Assembly (NCBI GenBank): GCA_035651595.1
Contig: DASRFJ010000135.1
Span: forward strand, 1 to 28,527
Source of the DNA: JAFARZ01 sp035651595
GTDB lineage: Bacteria; Actinomycetota; Actinomycetes; Streptosporangiales; Streptosporangiaceae
DNA length: 28,527 bases
Direction of reading: 5' to 3'
The notes under the pieces were generated by a model. That model was given only the letters and a program-made list of their open reading frames with translations. It had not been told where the DNA came from and made no database searches. The position numbers and the translations under genes were made by a program. Shown here piece after piece: positions 21,271 through 28,527 of this stretch (position 1 is the first letter of the stretch; each line of letters begins with the position of its first letter).

Positions 21271-22605
21271 ATGCTGCCGGGTGTGATGCGCACCGATGCC
21301 GGCCATGCGGTTCCCGGCCAGATCAGCGACGCCGCGGGTCGTGGCAGGGGGCTGCTGCTGGCCGGTCTCGTGGTGGCCGCGATCGCCCTGGGGGCCTACC
21401 TCGCGGCCATCGCGACGCACCCCGCGACCGCCATGCTCAAGGGCTTTGACCTGGGTGTCTACCTGGACGGCGGGGGCCTGGCGCGGCACTCCCCAGCCAC
21501 CCTGTACGACTGGAGCCAGCCGGGGCATCCCGGGATCAAGTTCACGTACACCCCGTTCGCCGCGATGGTGTTCGCCGTGCTGTCGTTCGCGTCGCTGCGG
21601 ACGGTGGAGGACACCGCGGTTGTGGTGAGCCTCGCGGCGCTGGCGGTAACGCTGTGGATCGCGTTCCGCGAACTCGGCGTGGCGGCCGGCCGGACGCGCT
21701 GGGGCGCGACGCTGCTGCTGGCCGGGGTGTGCCTGTGGCTGGAGCCGGTGCAGCGCGCGCTGTTCCTCGGCCAGGTCGAGCTGGTGCTGATGGCGCTGAT
21801 CACCTGGGACATGTGCCAGCCGGACCGGCGCCGGCTGAAGGGCGCGGGAGTCGGCCTGGCCGCGGCGATCAAGCTCGTGCCGCTGATCTTCATCCTGTAC
21901 CTGGTGCTGACCAGGCGGTTCCGCGCCGCTGCTGTTGCCGTCGGGGTGTTCGCGGTGACGATCGTGGCGGGGTTCGCCGCGTTGCCGCACGCGTCGGTGA
22001 AGTGGTGGCTGCACGCGTACTTCTGGCAGGCGGGCCGGACCGGGTTCGTCGGGGTGGACAGCAATCAGTCGCTGCGCGGAGTTCTGACCCGGCTGACCGG
22101 CACGGTGTCGCGCGGGGAGGCGTTGTGGCTGGTGGCGGGCATCCTCGTCGGCCTGCTCGGGCTCGCGGCCGCGGTGCTGCTGCACCGGGCCGGGCGGACG
22201 TTCGAGGGGCTGATGGCCTGCGCGCTGACCGGCCTGCTTGTCTCGCCGATCAGCTGGGACCACCACTGGGTGTGGGTGGCGCCTGGGCTCGCGGTCCTGG
22301 CTGTGACGGGCGTGCGGGCCCGCGACCCGCTGACCAGGGCGGCATGGTTCGCGGCGGCCGTGGTCGTGGCCGTGGTGTTCGGCGGCTGGCCGCAGTTCTG
22401 GAATAGCGGTGCTGGCCTGCTCCAGGGCGGCCTGATCTGGTACGCGCCGACGGAGTCGTTTCCGAGCGGGGACAAGGCGTGGTACCACGAGTATCACTGG
22501 CACGGGCTGCAACTGCTGGCCGGGAACCTGTTCCTGCTGGCCGGCTGCGCCCTGTTCCTCGCCACCCTCGCCGTCGCCTGGCGCCTCCGCCGCGCCGCTG
22601 CTTAA
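21271..22605 (+). CDS. GT87 polyprenol-phosphate-mannose-dependent mannosyltransferase
   Basis: This 444-residue polytopic protein has about ten helices. GFDLGVYLDGGG (about 54-65) carries the conserved acidic residue of GT-C enzymes after TM1. Other family phrases are LYDWSQPGHPG.KFTYTPFAA, GQVELVLMALI, AAIKLVPLIFILYL, NQSLRGVLTRL and SPISWDHHWVW, all typical of DUF2029/GT87 mannosyltransferases such as the mycobacterial PimE and lipomannan branching enzymes. It should use polyprenyl-phosphomannose on the outer side of the membrane to extend a phosphatidylinositol mannoside or lipoglycan. ATG 21271 and ATG 21286 are both possible starts, neither with a Shine-Dalgarno sequence. The methyltransferase gene is divergent, 47 bases away. 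Confidence 0.92.
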   Translation: MLPGVMRTDAGHAVPGQISDAAGRGRGLLLAGLVVAAIALGAYLAAIATHPATAMLKGFDLGVYLDGGGLARHSPATLYDWSQPGHPGIKFTYTPFAAMVFAVLSFASLRTVEDTAVVVSLAALAVTLWIAFRELGVAAGRTRWGATLLLAGVCLWLEPVQRALFLGQVELVLMALITWDMCQPDRRRLKGAGVGLAAAIKLVPLIFILYLVLTRRFRAAAVAVGVFAVTIVAGFAALPHASVKWWLHAYFWQAGRTGFVGVDSNQSLRGVLTRLTGTVSRGEALWLVAGILVGLLGLAAAVLLHRAGRTFEGLMACALTGLLVSPISWDHHWVWVAPGLAVLAVTGVRARDPLTRAAWFAAAVVVAVVFGGWPQFWNSGAGLLQGGLIWYAPTESFPSGDKAWYHEYHWHGLQLLAGNLFLLAGCALFLATLAVAWRLRRAAA

Positions 22606-22624
22606 CCGCTCAGCAGCGCTCGAA

Positions 22625-22677
22625 ATTACTGCGGACAGTTACCCCCCCAGATCGGGTGGGTAACTGTCCGCAATAAT
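22625..22677. repeat. 24-bp hairpin repeat, second copy
   Basis: Left arm 22625-22648 and right arm 22654-22677 pair at 22 of 24 positions, with loop AGATC. It is the same repeat as 19204-19256. It begins 19 bases after the stop of the GT87 gene and so may also terminate it. The core pairing GCGGACAGTTACCC/GGGTAACTGTCCGC is perfect. Confidence 0.88.
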
Positions 22678-22780
22678 CCGGCCCGCTCGCTCTCGTGCCC
22701 CGAATCTGCCGTATGTCCAGGTTCGAGCGGGCGGGCTGCCATGCAGTCGCACCGCGCGACAAGCCTTCCTGATTGTGGCC

Positions 22781-22920
22781 GGGGCCAGCGTGGATCATGT
22801 GGCTGGCGATGCGCCAGTACACTGGCTGCCTCTGTATCAATGTGGTGGATTGGCCCATCGTGGTGAGTTAACCCTCGTGAACAAGGGTCAGGCCCCCACA
22901 AAGGGGAAATCCACCACGTT
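22781..22920 (-). repeat. Dispersed 140-bp structured element (copy 3)
   Basis: On the reverse strand, GTGGTGGAT and ATCCACCAC form nine-pair outer arms around two inner stems: CCCC-TTTGT-GGGG and ACCCT-(TGTTCACG)-AGGGT. A tail with GCCAGTGTACTGGCGCATCG follows. It begins 22 bases after the stop of the family 39 glycosyltransferase gene, on the same strand. It is the same length as copy 2 and about 84% identical. It may be a transcribed structured RNA or 3' end element, or a small non-autonomous mobile element. Confidence 0.8.
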
Positions 22921-22942
22921 GTTCCGGGATTCACCCAACCGC

Positions 22943-24586
22943 TTAGCGGCGTTCGAAGAGGTTGCCGATGCCGCGGATGTAGCCGGCGGGGGGCGCTATC
23001 TGCTTGTATTCCTTGGTGAACCAGGCCGGCGGGTAACCGTCCCGCCAGGGGAGGCGCCGCCAGACGTTCGGCGAGAGCCAGACGAACTGGGCTTTGCTGA
23101 CGATGGCGCGCCACGCGGCGGCCGCCTTCGCGTTGTGGATGGCCCCGCCCTGGACGCTCACCCCGTGGGTGAGCACGAGCGTGTTCGCCAGCGAGTCGAG
23201 TACGACGGGGCAACCCGGCTTGGCCGCCTCGAACCGGTTCGCGGAGATGACCAGCGAGATCTGGTCGGTGAACACGCAGGCCCCCGGCGGGATCGCGGCG
23301 CTGATCTCGGAGAGGCCCTTGGGCAGCCGGACCTCGGACACCTCGACCAGCTGGACCACCATCGCCGCGCCGAGCACGGCCGCGACCAGGCCGACGGCGG
23401 CCCGGCGCGGGAGCGTACCCAGTCGCGCCACGATCGCGCTCAGCGCCACCCCCGCGACGATCGCCAGCCACACGCCGGGGAACGCCGGGTAATGGTAGAA
23501 AAAGGCCGAATAAATCAGGATCGCGCCCAAGGCGATAACCGCGGTCGCGACCGCGAACCACTCGCCCAGCGCGATGTCGCGGCGGCCGATGAACAATCCG
23601 GCCGCGAGGACCAGCACGAACGCGAGCGCCACCACGTACGGCAGCCCGTCGGGCCGGGCCGGGGCGGTGTCCGCGACGACGCTTTGCGCGAACAACGAGT
23701 TCACCCCGGCCCACGAGACGTGCCCGTAGTAGTTCAGGAAATCGATCAGTCCGGTGACGTGCGCCAGCCGGAGCGACTCCGGGGCCGAGGTCCCGGTACG
23801 CGCGGCCTGGTAGCGCACCGTGCTGCTGAAGAAGGTCCCGGGGCCGGACAGCACGAAAGGCAGCAGCGGCACCACGAACGCCGCGGCGAGCGCCGCAATG
23901 TACATGACGGCCCGGCGGACCCGGACGGCCGGCTCGGCCGCCACCAGCACACACACGAGGAGCACCGCGGCCGGCGCCATCGCCCAGAACTTCACCACGC
24001 TGGCGAAGCCGAGCGCGGCACCCGCCCAGGCCAGCCGTGCCGGGCTGGCGGCCAGCCGGCCCCGGCTGAACGCCGCGTTGGCGCCCAGCAGGCACAGCAG
24101 GTTCATCCACGGCTCAAGCAGCAGGGTGTGCGCGGACGCCACGTCGGGCGGATAGACGGCGAGGATTCCGCAGGTCAGCGCCACGGCGACGGTGCCGCGC
24201 CGACGGACCAGGTTGCCCGCCAGCGGAACGCACGCGGTGCTCGCCAGCACGGTCAGCAACCGGGCCAGGCCGAGGCCGACCGCGGTGGACGTCACCCGGG
24301 CGACCAGCGCGACCGGCGACATCAGCAGCAAGATTCCGGGCGGCTGCACGAACGCGAAGTCGTGGTAGGGCAGCACGCCCTGCGTCAGCCGGATCGCCGC
24401 GCCCAGGTAAACGCCGTCGTCGTACTCGTTGGGCTGGGTCAGGAACCCCGGCCTGCTGAGCGTGAACAGCCGCACGCCCAGCGCAACGGCGGTGGCGATG
24501 GCCATCGCCCAGCCGGGGGACAGGCGAACGGTGGTGCGGGGCGGCGCGTCCGGTGCGTCCAGCGTGGTGCCGAGTCTCGCGCTCAC
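22943..24586 (-). CDS. Family 39 (ArnT/PMT-like) glycosyltransferase
   Basis: This 547-residue integral membrane protein has about 11-12 helices. NEYDDGVYLG (Asp56-Asp57) after TM1 is the catalytic acidic motif of GT-C family 39/83 enzymes. YHDFAFVQPPGILLL (about 84-98) is the second conserved loop, followed by LLLEPWMNLLCLLGA. The C-terminal 150 residues form an outside domain (PPGACVFTDQI, then DSLANTLVL). Members transfer sugar from polyprenyl phosphate to lipid, polymer or protein outside the membrane. ATG 24586 gives a cytoplasmic, Pro/Thr-rich N-terminus of 25 residues. The gene lies 35 bases after a small membrane protein gene and converges on the GT87 gene with repeats in between. Confidence 0.9.
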   Translation of the reverse strand: MSARLGTTLDAPDAPPRTTVRLSPGWAMAIATAVALGVRLFTLSRPGFLTQPNEYDDGVYLGAAIRLTQGVLPYHDFAFVQPPGILLLMSPVALVARVTSTAVGLGLARLLTVLASTACVPLAGNLVRRRGTVAVALTCGILAVYPPDVASAHTLLLEPWMNLLCLLGANAAFSRGRLAASPARLAWAGAALGFASVVKFWAMAPAAVLLVCVLVAAEPAVRVRRAVMYIAALAAAFVVPLLPFVLSGPGTFFSSTVRYQAARTGTSAPESLRLAHVTGLIDFLNYYGHVSWAGVNSLFAQSVVADTAPARPDGLPYVVALAFVLVLAAGLFIGRRDIALGEWFAVATAVIALGAILIYSAFFYHYPAFPGVWLAIVAGVALSAIVARLGTLPRRAAVGLVAAVLGAAMVVQLVEVSEVRLPKGLSEISAAIPPGACVFTDQISLVISANRFEAAKPGCPVVLDSLANTLVLTHGVSVQGGAIHNAKAAAAWRAIVSKAQFVWLSPNVWRRLPWRDGYPPAWFTKEYKQIAPPAGYIRGIGNLFERR

Positions 24587-24621
24587 GAGCGCAGACTAGC
24601 AGGCGGACGCGCCGCCTACCC

Positions 24622-25197
24622 TCACCCGAGCGTCTGCGTGGCGTCCTCGTCGCGCTCGATCGGCTCCGAACGGAAGCTCTGCGCGGGTACCGTCTCGACG
24701 GGTTCGTCCGGCGCGGTCACCGGGGCCGCTGCCACGCCAGGCACCGCGGTGAGGCGGCCGGCGGCCGCCGCCGCGATCATGACGATGGCGACACCGAGAC
24801 CGGTGAAGAAGCCGATTTCCTCCATGGACCGCATCAGCGTCGTGGTGCTGGCCGGGGCGCCGGCCGGGGCGGCCGTGGTCCACAGCGGGGCGAGCACGTT
24901 GCCGACCGCGAACCACGCGCCGGCGACTACCGCGAGCACGGCGCCGAACAGCTTGGTATGCCGTCCCATGGTGCCCACCAGCAACAGTCCGCCGACGAAG
25001 GCGGCGGCGCCGGGCAGGATCTCTAGCCAGAGTCGCCCGGTGTTGTACGTCCATGCCTTGTCCGGCGTGTACGCGTAGTGGAAATACGGCCCGATAAAGG
25101 GAATCAGAGCTCCCCACGCGCCGAGCAGGATCAGCAGCACGCCGCCGAGGGCTCCGCGGCTGCGCCGCACTTGGAGCATCCCAGCCATTTGCATCAC
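24622..25197 (-). CDS. Four-helix membrane protein of unknown function
   Basis: This 191-residue protein has four membrane segments (about 17-38, 58-76, 82-104 and 129-147) and an acidic, Pro/Val/Thr-rich cytoplasmic tail ending DEDATQTLG. The loop between TM1 and TM2 has FHYAYTPDKAWTYNTGRLWLE, a pattern seen in small conserved actinobacterial membrane proteins of unknown role. GTG 25197 overlaps ATG 25194; a further ATG stands at 25188 and GGGAAG lies upstream, so the exact start is uncertain by a few residues. It is transcribed with, or just ahead of, the family 39 glycosyltransferase and divergently from selA. Confidence 0.82.
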   Translation of the reverse strand: MMQMAGMLQVRRSRGALGGVLLILLGAWGALIPFIGPYFHYAYTPDKAWTYNTGRLWLEILPGAAAFVGGLLLVGTMGRHTKLFGAVLAVVAGAWFAVGNVLAPLWTTAAPAGAPASTTTLMRSMEEIGFFTGLGVAIVMIAAAAAGRLTAVPGVAAAPVTAPDEPVETVPAQSFRSEPIERDEDATQTLG

Positions 25198-25216
25198 TTC
25201 CCGGTCTAATTGGGCG

Positions 25217-25244
25217 TTGATCTGCGGTTATTCGGGATTACTAG
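25217..25244 (+). promoter_or_regulatory. Candidate promoter of selAB
   Basis: TTGATC (25217-25222) and TACTAG (25239-25244) are spaced 16 bases apart in the divergent gap before selA, giving a leader of about 48 bases. The match to consensus boxes is modest. Confidence 0.3.
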
Positions 25245-25298
25245 ATAGCCCTACCCGGGGGAGTGCTGGATATTCACCCGCGGGGGTACCGTCATCGG

Positions 25299-26597
25299 GT
25301 GGATACAAGGCGGCTGGTACCGCGCACCGACCTGGTGCTTTCCGACCCGCGCCTGGTGGCGGCCGAGCAGCGCCTCGGCCGGACGCTGGTGAAGGCCGCG
25401 ATCGCCCGGGCGCAGCAGCGGGTGCGCGATGGTTCGCTCGCGGCCGATCTGACCGCGGTCGCGGACGCGGCGGTGGCCGCCCTGCCGCGCCATGCCGCCT
25501 CGCTGACTCCCGTTATCAATGCGACCGGTGTGCTCGTGCACACGAACCTCGGCCGTGCGCCGCTGTCCGCCGCCGCGGCCGATGCGATCGCCGCCGCGAC
25601 CGGCAACTGCGATCTGGAGTTCGACCTGGATAGCGGCGTCCGCAGCCGGCGCGGCACCGGCGCGCTGGCCGCGCTGGGCGCGGCGATACCTTCGGCCGAG
25701 GCGGTGGCCGTGGTGAACAACAACGCGGCCGCCCTGGTGCTGGCTGCGACCGCGCTCGCCGCGGGCCGGGAGATGGTGGTCAGCCGTGGCGAGCTGATCG
25801 AGATCGGCGACCGGTTCCGGCTGCCGGACCTGATGGCCAGCACCGGGGCGCGGCTGCGCGAGGTCGGCACGACGAACCGCACCAGCGTCGCCGACTACGC
25901 CGAGGCGATCGGGCCGGACACGGCGTTCCTGCTGAAAGTGCACCCGTCGAACTACCTTGTTTCGGGGTTCACCGCGTCAGTGGACGTGTCGGCGCTCGCC
26001 GGACTCGGGCCGCCGGTGGTGTTCGACATCGGATCCGGCCTGCTCTCGCCGCATCCGCTGCTGCCGGACGAGCCGAGCGCCGAGGGCGCGCTGCGGGCGG
26101 GCGCGGCGCTGGTCACCGCCAGCGGGGACAAGCTGCTCGGCGGCCCGCAGGCTGGCCTGCTGGCCGGCCGCGACGACCTGATCCGCGCGCTGACCAGGCA
26201 CCCGCTGGCCCGCGCGCTGCGGGTGGACAAGCTCACGCTGGCCGCGCTTGAGGCGACGCTCACCGGCCCGCCGCCGCCGGTTCTCGCGGCGCTGTCCGTC
26301 TCCGTCGCGACGCTTTCCGATATCGCGGAACGGGCCGTGGCTCAACTGACTGAGCACGGCATCGACGCCCGCATGGTGTCGTCCGAGGCCGCCGTCGGCG
26401 GCGGCGGCGCACCTGGGGTATCGCTGCCCAGTGTGGCCATCAGCCTGCCTGCCGGATATGCGGCTCCGCTGCGTGGTGGTACGCCCGCCGTGGTGGGGCG
26501 GGTAGAAGGGGGACGGCTGCTGCTTGACGTGCGTTCCGTGCTCCCTTCGCAACTGGGTCAGCTGGTGGCTGCAGTGGTTGCCGCGGGTCCGCGGTGA
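25299..26597 (+). CDS. selA: L-seryl-tRNA(Sec) selenium transferase SelA
   Basis: SelA converts Ser-tRNA(Sec) to Sec-tRNA(Sec) using selenophosphate and pyridoxal phosphate. Seen: an N-terminal domain starting VDTRRLVPRTDLVLSD, then PVINATGVLVHTNLGRAPLS, the NNNAAALVLA cofactor loop, VSRGELIEIGDRFRLPD, KVHPSNYLVSGFT, and the PLP lysine in SGDKLLGGPQAG (Lys278 from this start). Length (432 residues) is close to the usual 450-460. GTG 25299 fits the usual N-terminus; an in-frame GTG at 25263 would add 12 unlikely residues. The stop overlaps the SelB start (GTGA), so the two are coupled. Confidence 0.95.
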   Translation: MDTRRLVPRTDLVLSDPRLVAAEQRLGRTLVKAAIARAQQRVRDGSLAADLTAVADAAVAALPRHAASLTPVINATGVLVHTNLGRAPLSAAAADAIAAATGNCDLEFDLDSGVRSRRGTGALAALGAAIPSAEAVAVVNNNAAALVLAATALAAGREMVVSRGELIEIGDRFRLPDLMASTGARLREVGTTNRTSVADYAEAIGPDTAFLLKVHPSNYLVSGFTASVDVSALAGLGPPVVFDIGSGLLSPHPLLPDEPSAEGALRAGAALVTASGDKLLGGPQAGLLAGRDDLIRALTRHPLARALRVDKLTLAALEATLTGPPPPVLAALSVSVATLSDIAERAVAQLTEHGIDARMVSSEAAVGGGGAPGVSLPSVAISLPAGYAAPLRGGTPAVVGRVEGGRLLLDVRSVLPSQLGQLVAAVVAAGPR

Positions 26598-28426
26598 CCC
26601 AGGTCATCGCCACCGCGGGGCATGTTGATCATGGGAAGTCGGCGCTGGTCCGGGCGCTCACCGGGATGGAGCCGGATCGCTGGGCCGAAGAGCGGCGCCG
26701 CGGCCTCACGATCGATCTGGGCTTCGCCTGGTGCACGCTGCCGGGCGGGGAGCGGATGGCGTTCGTCGACGTGCCTGGACACGAGCGCTTCGTGCCGAAC
26801 ATGCTGGCCGGCGTCGGTCCGGTCCCCGCCGTGCTGTTCGTGGTGGCCGCCGATGGCGGCTGGATGCCGCAATCCGCCGAACACCTGGCGGCGATCGATG
26901 CGATGGGCATCCGGCACGGGGTACTGGCCGTAACCCGCGGCGATCTGGCCGACCCCGGGCCGGCGACCGGCCGGGCGCTCGCGGAACTGGCCGGGACCAG
27001 CCTCGGGACGGTGGACGCGGTCGCGGTGAGCGCGGTCACCGGTGCGGGGCTGCCGGAACTGCGTGCCGCGCTGGCGCGGCTGGCCGGCGGACTACCGCGG
27101 CCCGATCCCGCGGCGCCGGTCCGCCTATGGGTAGACCGCTCGTTCAGCATCAAGGGCAGCGGAACGGTGGTCACCGGCACCCTGCCGGCCGGCACGATCG
27201 GCATCGACGACGAACTTCAGCTCACCCCGTCCGGGCGCACGGTCCGGGTCCGTGCCATCGAGTCGCTTGGCGCGCAGGCGAACCAGGTCGCGGGCGTGGC
27301 GCGGGTGGCCCTCAACCTGCGCGGCATCCCCGCGGACGCGGTGGCTCGCGGCCACGCGCTGATCACGCCCGCCGCCTGGACTCAGGCCACCCAGCTGGAC
27401 GTCCGCCTGCACCGCCCCGTCGCCGCCGGTCAGCCTCAGCCCGCCGCGACCGACCGCCTTCCCGCCGAGCTGGCCGTCCACATCGGCTCGGCCCGCACGG
27501 TCGCCCGCCTCCGCCCCCTCGGTCCCGGTCACGCGAGACTGACCCTTCGCGACCCCCTCCCGCTGCATGTCGGCGACCGTCTCCTCCTCAGAGACCCCGG
27601 CGCCGCGACAATGTTCCTAGTCGGCGCCACCGTCCTGGACCCTGCTCCGCCCCCGCTGCGCCGTCGCGGCGCCTCGGCAGCGGCCGCCGCCGAGCTTGCT
27701 GATTGGCCCGACGTCCCCGCCGCCGCCGATCTCCTCCGCCGTCACGGCCTCCTCCGGCTGAGCTCCTTGGCAGCGATGGGAGTCAGTGGCGGCCCGCCAC
27801 CGGTCGCTCCCGGCTGGCAAGCCGACCCCACCCACTGGGCAAGCAGGCAGCGCGAGCTAACCACCGCCGTAGAAGCCCATGCCCGCCAGAACCCGCTATC
27901 GCCCGGCCTCCCGATCGAAGCCGCCCGCGCTCAACTGGGCCTTCCCGACCGCGCCCTAGTCGAGCCCCTGCTCCAGGCGCAGGGTCCGGTGCGTGCGACG
28001 GCCGGCCTGCTGTATGGCCGGCCGTCGCACGTCCCGGATCAAGCGCTCCCGCAAAGCACCATGACCGCCATCCAAAAAGTGCGAGACGATCTCGTAAAAG
28101 ACCAGTTCGGAGCCCCAACCGCGGATCGACTGATAGAGCTAGGCCTGGACAAGAAGCAGCTAGCCGCCGCGGCACGACATGGCTTCCTGCTGAGAATCAA
28201 CGATCAGATCGTGCTGGCCCCCGGTGCCGACGAGGCGGCGGTCGGCATCCTGGCCGGACTAGCTCAGCCGTTCACGACCGCCGAAGCACGGCAGGCGCTC
28301 GGCACGACCCGGCGCGTCGCGATCCCGCTGCTGGAGTACCTGGATCGCGCCGGCCTCACCGAACGGCTCCCCGATGACCGCCGCCTCGTCCGTCCCCGCG
28401 GGTTAGAGACTCCGGAATTCCGGTGA
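26594..28426 (+). CDS. selB: Selenocysteine-specific translation elongation factor SelB
   Basis: SelB is the GTPase that delivers Sec-tRNA(Sec) to UGA codons with a SECIS hairpin. The G domain has GHVDHGKS (9-16), RGLTIDLGFAW (switch I), DVPGHE (59-64) and TRGD in place of NKxD, as in other SelB proteins. Domains II-III follow (VDRSFSIKGSGTVVTGTL, about 178-195), then the C-terminal winged-helix repeats that bind the SECIS RNA, ending with FTTAEARQALGTTRRVAIPLLEYLDR. At 610 residues it is the normal length. The GTG start overlaps the selA stop by four bases. Its end overlaps a convergent gene by about 24 bases. No tRNA(Sec) gene is in the window. Confidence 0.95.
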   Translation: MTQVIATAGHVDHGKSALVRALTGMEPDRWAEERRRGLTIDLGFAWCTLPGGERMAFVDVPGHERFVPNMLAGVGPVPAVLFVVAADGGWMPQSAEHLAAIDAMGIRHGVLAVTRGDLADPGPATGRALAELAGTSLGTVDAVAVSAVTGAGLPELRAALARLAGGLPRPDPAAPVRLWVDRSFSIKGSGTVVTGTLPAGTIGIDDELQLTPSGRTVRVRAIESLGAQANQVAGVARVALNLRGIPADAVARGHALITPAAWTQATQLDVRLHRPVAAGQPQPAATDRLPAELAVHIGSARTVARLRPLGPGHARLTLRDPLPLHVGDRLLLRDPGAATMFLVGATVLDPAPPPLRRRGASAAAAAELADWPDVPAAADLLRRHGLLRLSSLAAMGVSGGPPPVAPGWQADPTHWASRQRELTTAVEAHARQNPLSPGLPIEAARAQLGLPDRALVEPLLQAQGPVRATAGLLYGRPSHVPDQALPQSTMTAIQKVRDDLVKDQFGAPTADRLIELGLDKKQLAAAARHGFLLRINDQIVLAPGADEAAVGILAGLAQPFTTAEARQALGTTRRVAIPLLEYLDRAGLTERLPDDRRLVRPRGLETPEFR

Positions 28427-28527
28427 CCGTCGCAGCGCCTCGGCGACCCGGCGGGCGGTACCCAGCGTGTTGGGCAGCCGCAGCACTGGCGGACCGCCGC
28501 CCCGGACCCGGAACACCGAGGCCCCTG
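28403..28527 (-). CDS. C-terminal part of an unidentified gene (runs off the window)
   Basis: In the reverse frame ending at TAA 28403-28405, 40 codons read GASVFRVRGGGPPVLRLPNT, then LGTARRVAEALRRSPEFRSL. Codon bias (G/C third positions) and the sensible composition suggest a real gene C-terminus. It overlaps the end of selB by 24 bases, a common arrangement for convergent genes. The fragment is too short to identify. Confidence 0.5.
   Translation of the reverse strand, partial: GASVFRVRGGGPPVLRLPNTLGTARRVAEALRRSPEFRSL

Noticed and set aside
22626..24110. 494-codon reverse open frame running through the family 39 gene and the repeats
   Set aside because: It is out of frame with the glycosyltransferase and reads through repeat DNA; it only stays open because of GC bias.
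25198..25298. Searched for tRNA(Sec) upstream of selA
   Set aside because: No acceptor stem, T-loop (GGTTCRA) or long variable arm could be assembled in this gap or after selB.

Overview
The window is very GC-rich DNA from an actinomycete. The evidence is the strong G/C third-position bias, frequent GTG starts, a class F sortase beside a DUF4397 protein, an XRE/DUF5753 regulator, a GT87 mannosyltransferase and an actinobacterial-style M-box leader. I cannot place the genus; Streptosporangiales-like or a related lineage is a guess. It looks like chromosomal housekeeping and cell-envelope DNA, with no phage, integrase or transposase gene.

Layout. 1-550: a broken LacI-type regulator fragment beside a diverged copy of a dispersed repeat. 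550-3100 (+): a tight three-gene surface operon (anchored unknown protein, DUF4397 protein, class F sortase) whose last gene seems to start at CTG in a CTGA overlap. 3127-5417: an unknown protein, a zinc-free quinone-oxidoreductase-like enzyme (-) and a secreted protein (-) with a strong terminator and two operator-like repeats in its leader. 5877-6596 (+): a polytopic membrane protein, converging on an Nramp-related transporter (-) that is preceded by an M-box magnesium riboswitch (about 8510-8698). 8798-9802 (-): a YbaK-type tRNA-editing protein and a small secreted protein. 9915-13688 (+): HrpA. 13689-14238: an 18-bp tandem repeat, a 140-bp structured repeat and a perfect inverted repeat before the XRE regulator (14239-15084). 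A small 68-aa gene converges on it.

15800-19012 (-): an OmpR-type regulator and sensor kinase followed by a glycosyltransferase region collapsed by deletion. The start of a family 2 glycosyltransferase is joined to the last 49 codons of a family 39 glycosyltransferase. 19420-21223 (-): a CYTH phosphohydrolase and a PCMT-like methyltransferase. 21271-22605 (+) and 22943-24586 (-): two converging polyprenol-phosphate-sugar transferases with repeats between them, then a four-helix membrane protein. 25299-28426 (+): selA-selB, the selenocysteine incorporation pair, overlapping by GTGA; a partial reverse-strand gene runs off the right end.

The most interesting signals are the M-box/Nramp-related unit (two independent arguments for Mg2+ transport), a 140-bp dispersed element with three stems, a separate near-perfect 24-bp hairpin repeat with a compensatory base change between copies, and the fused glycosyltransferase remnant.
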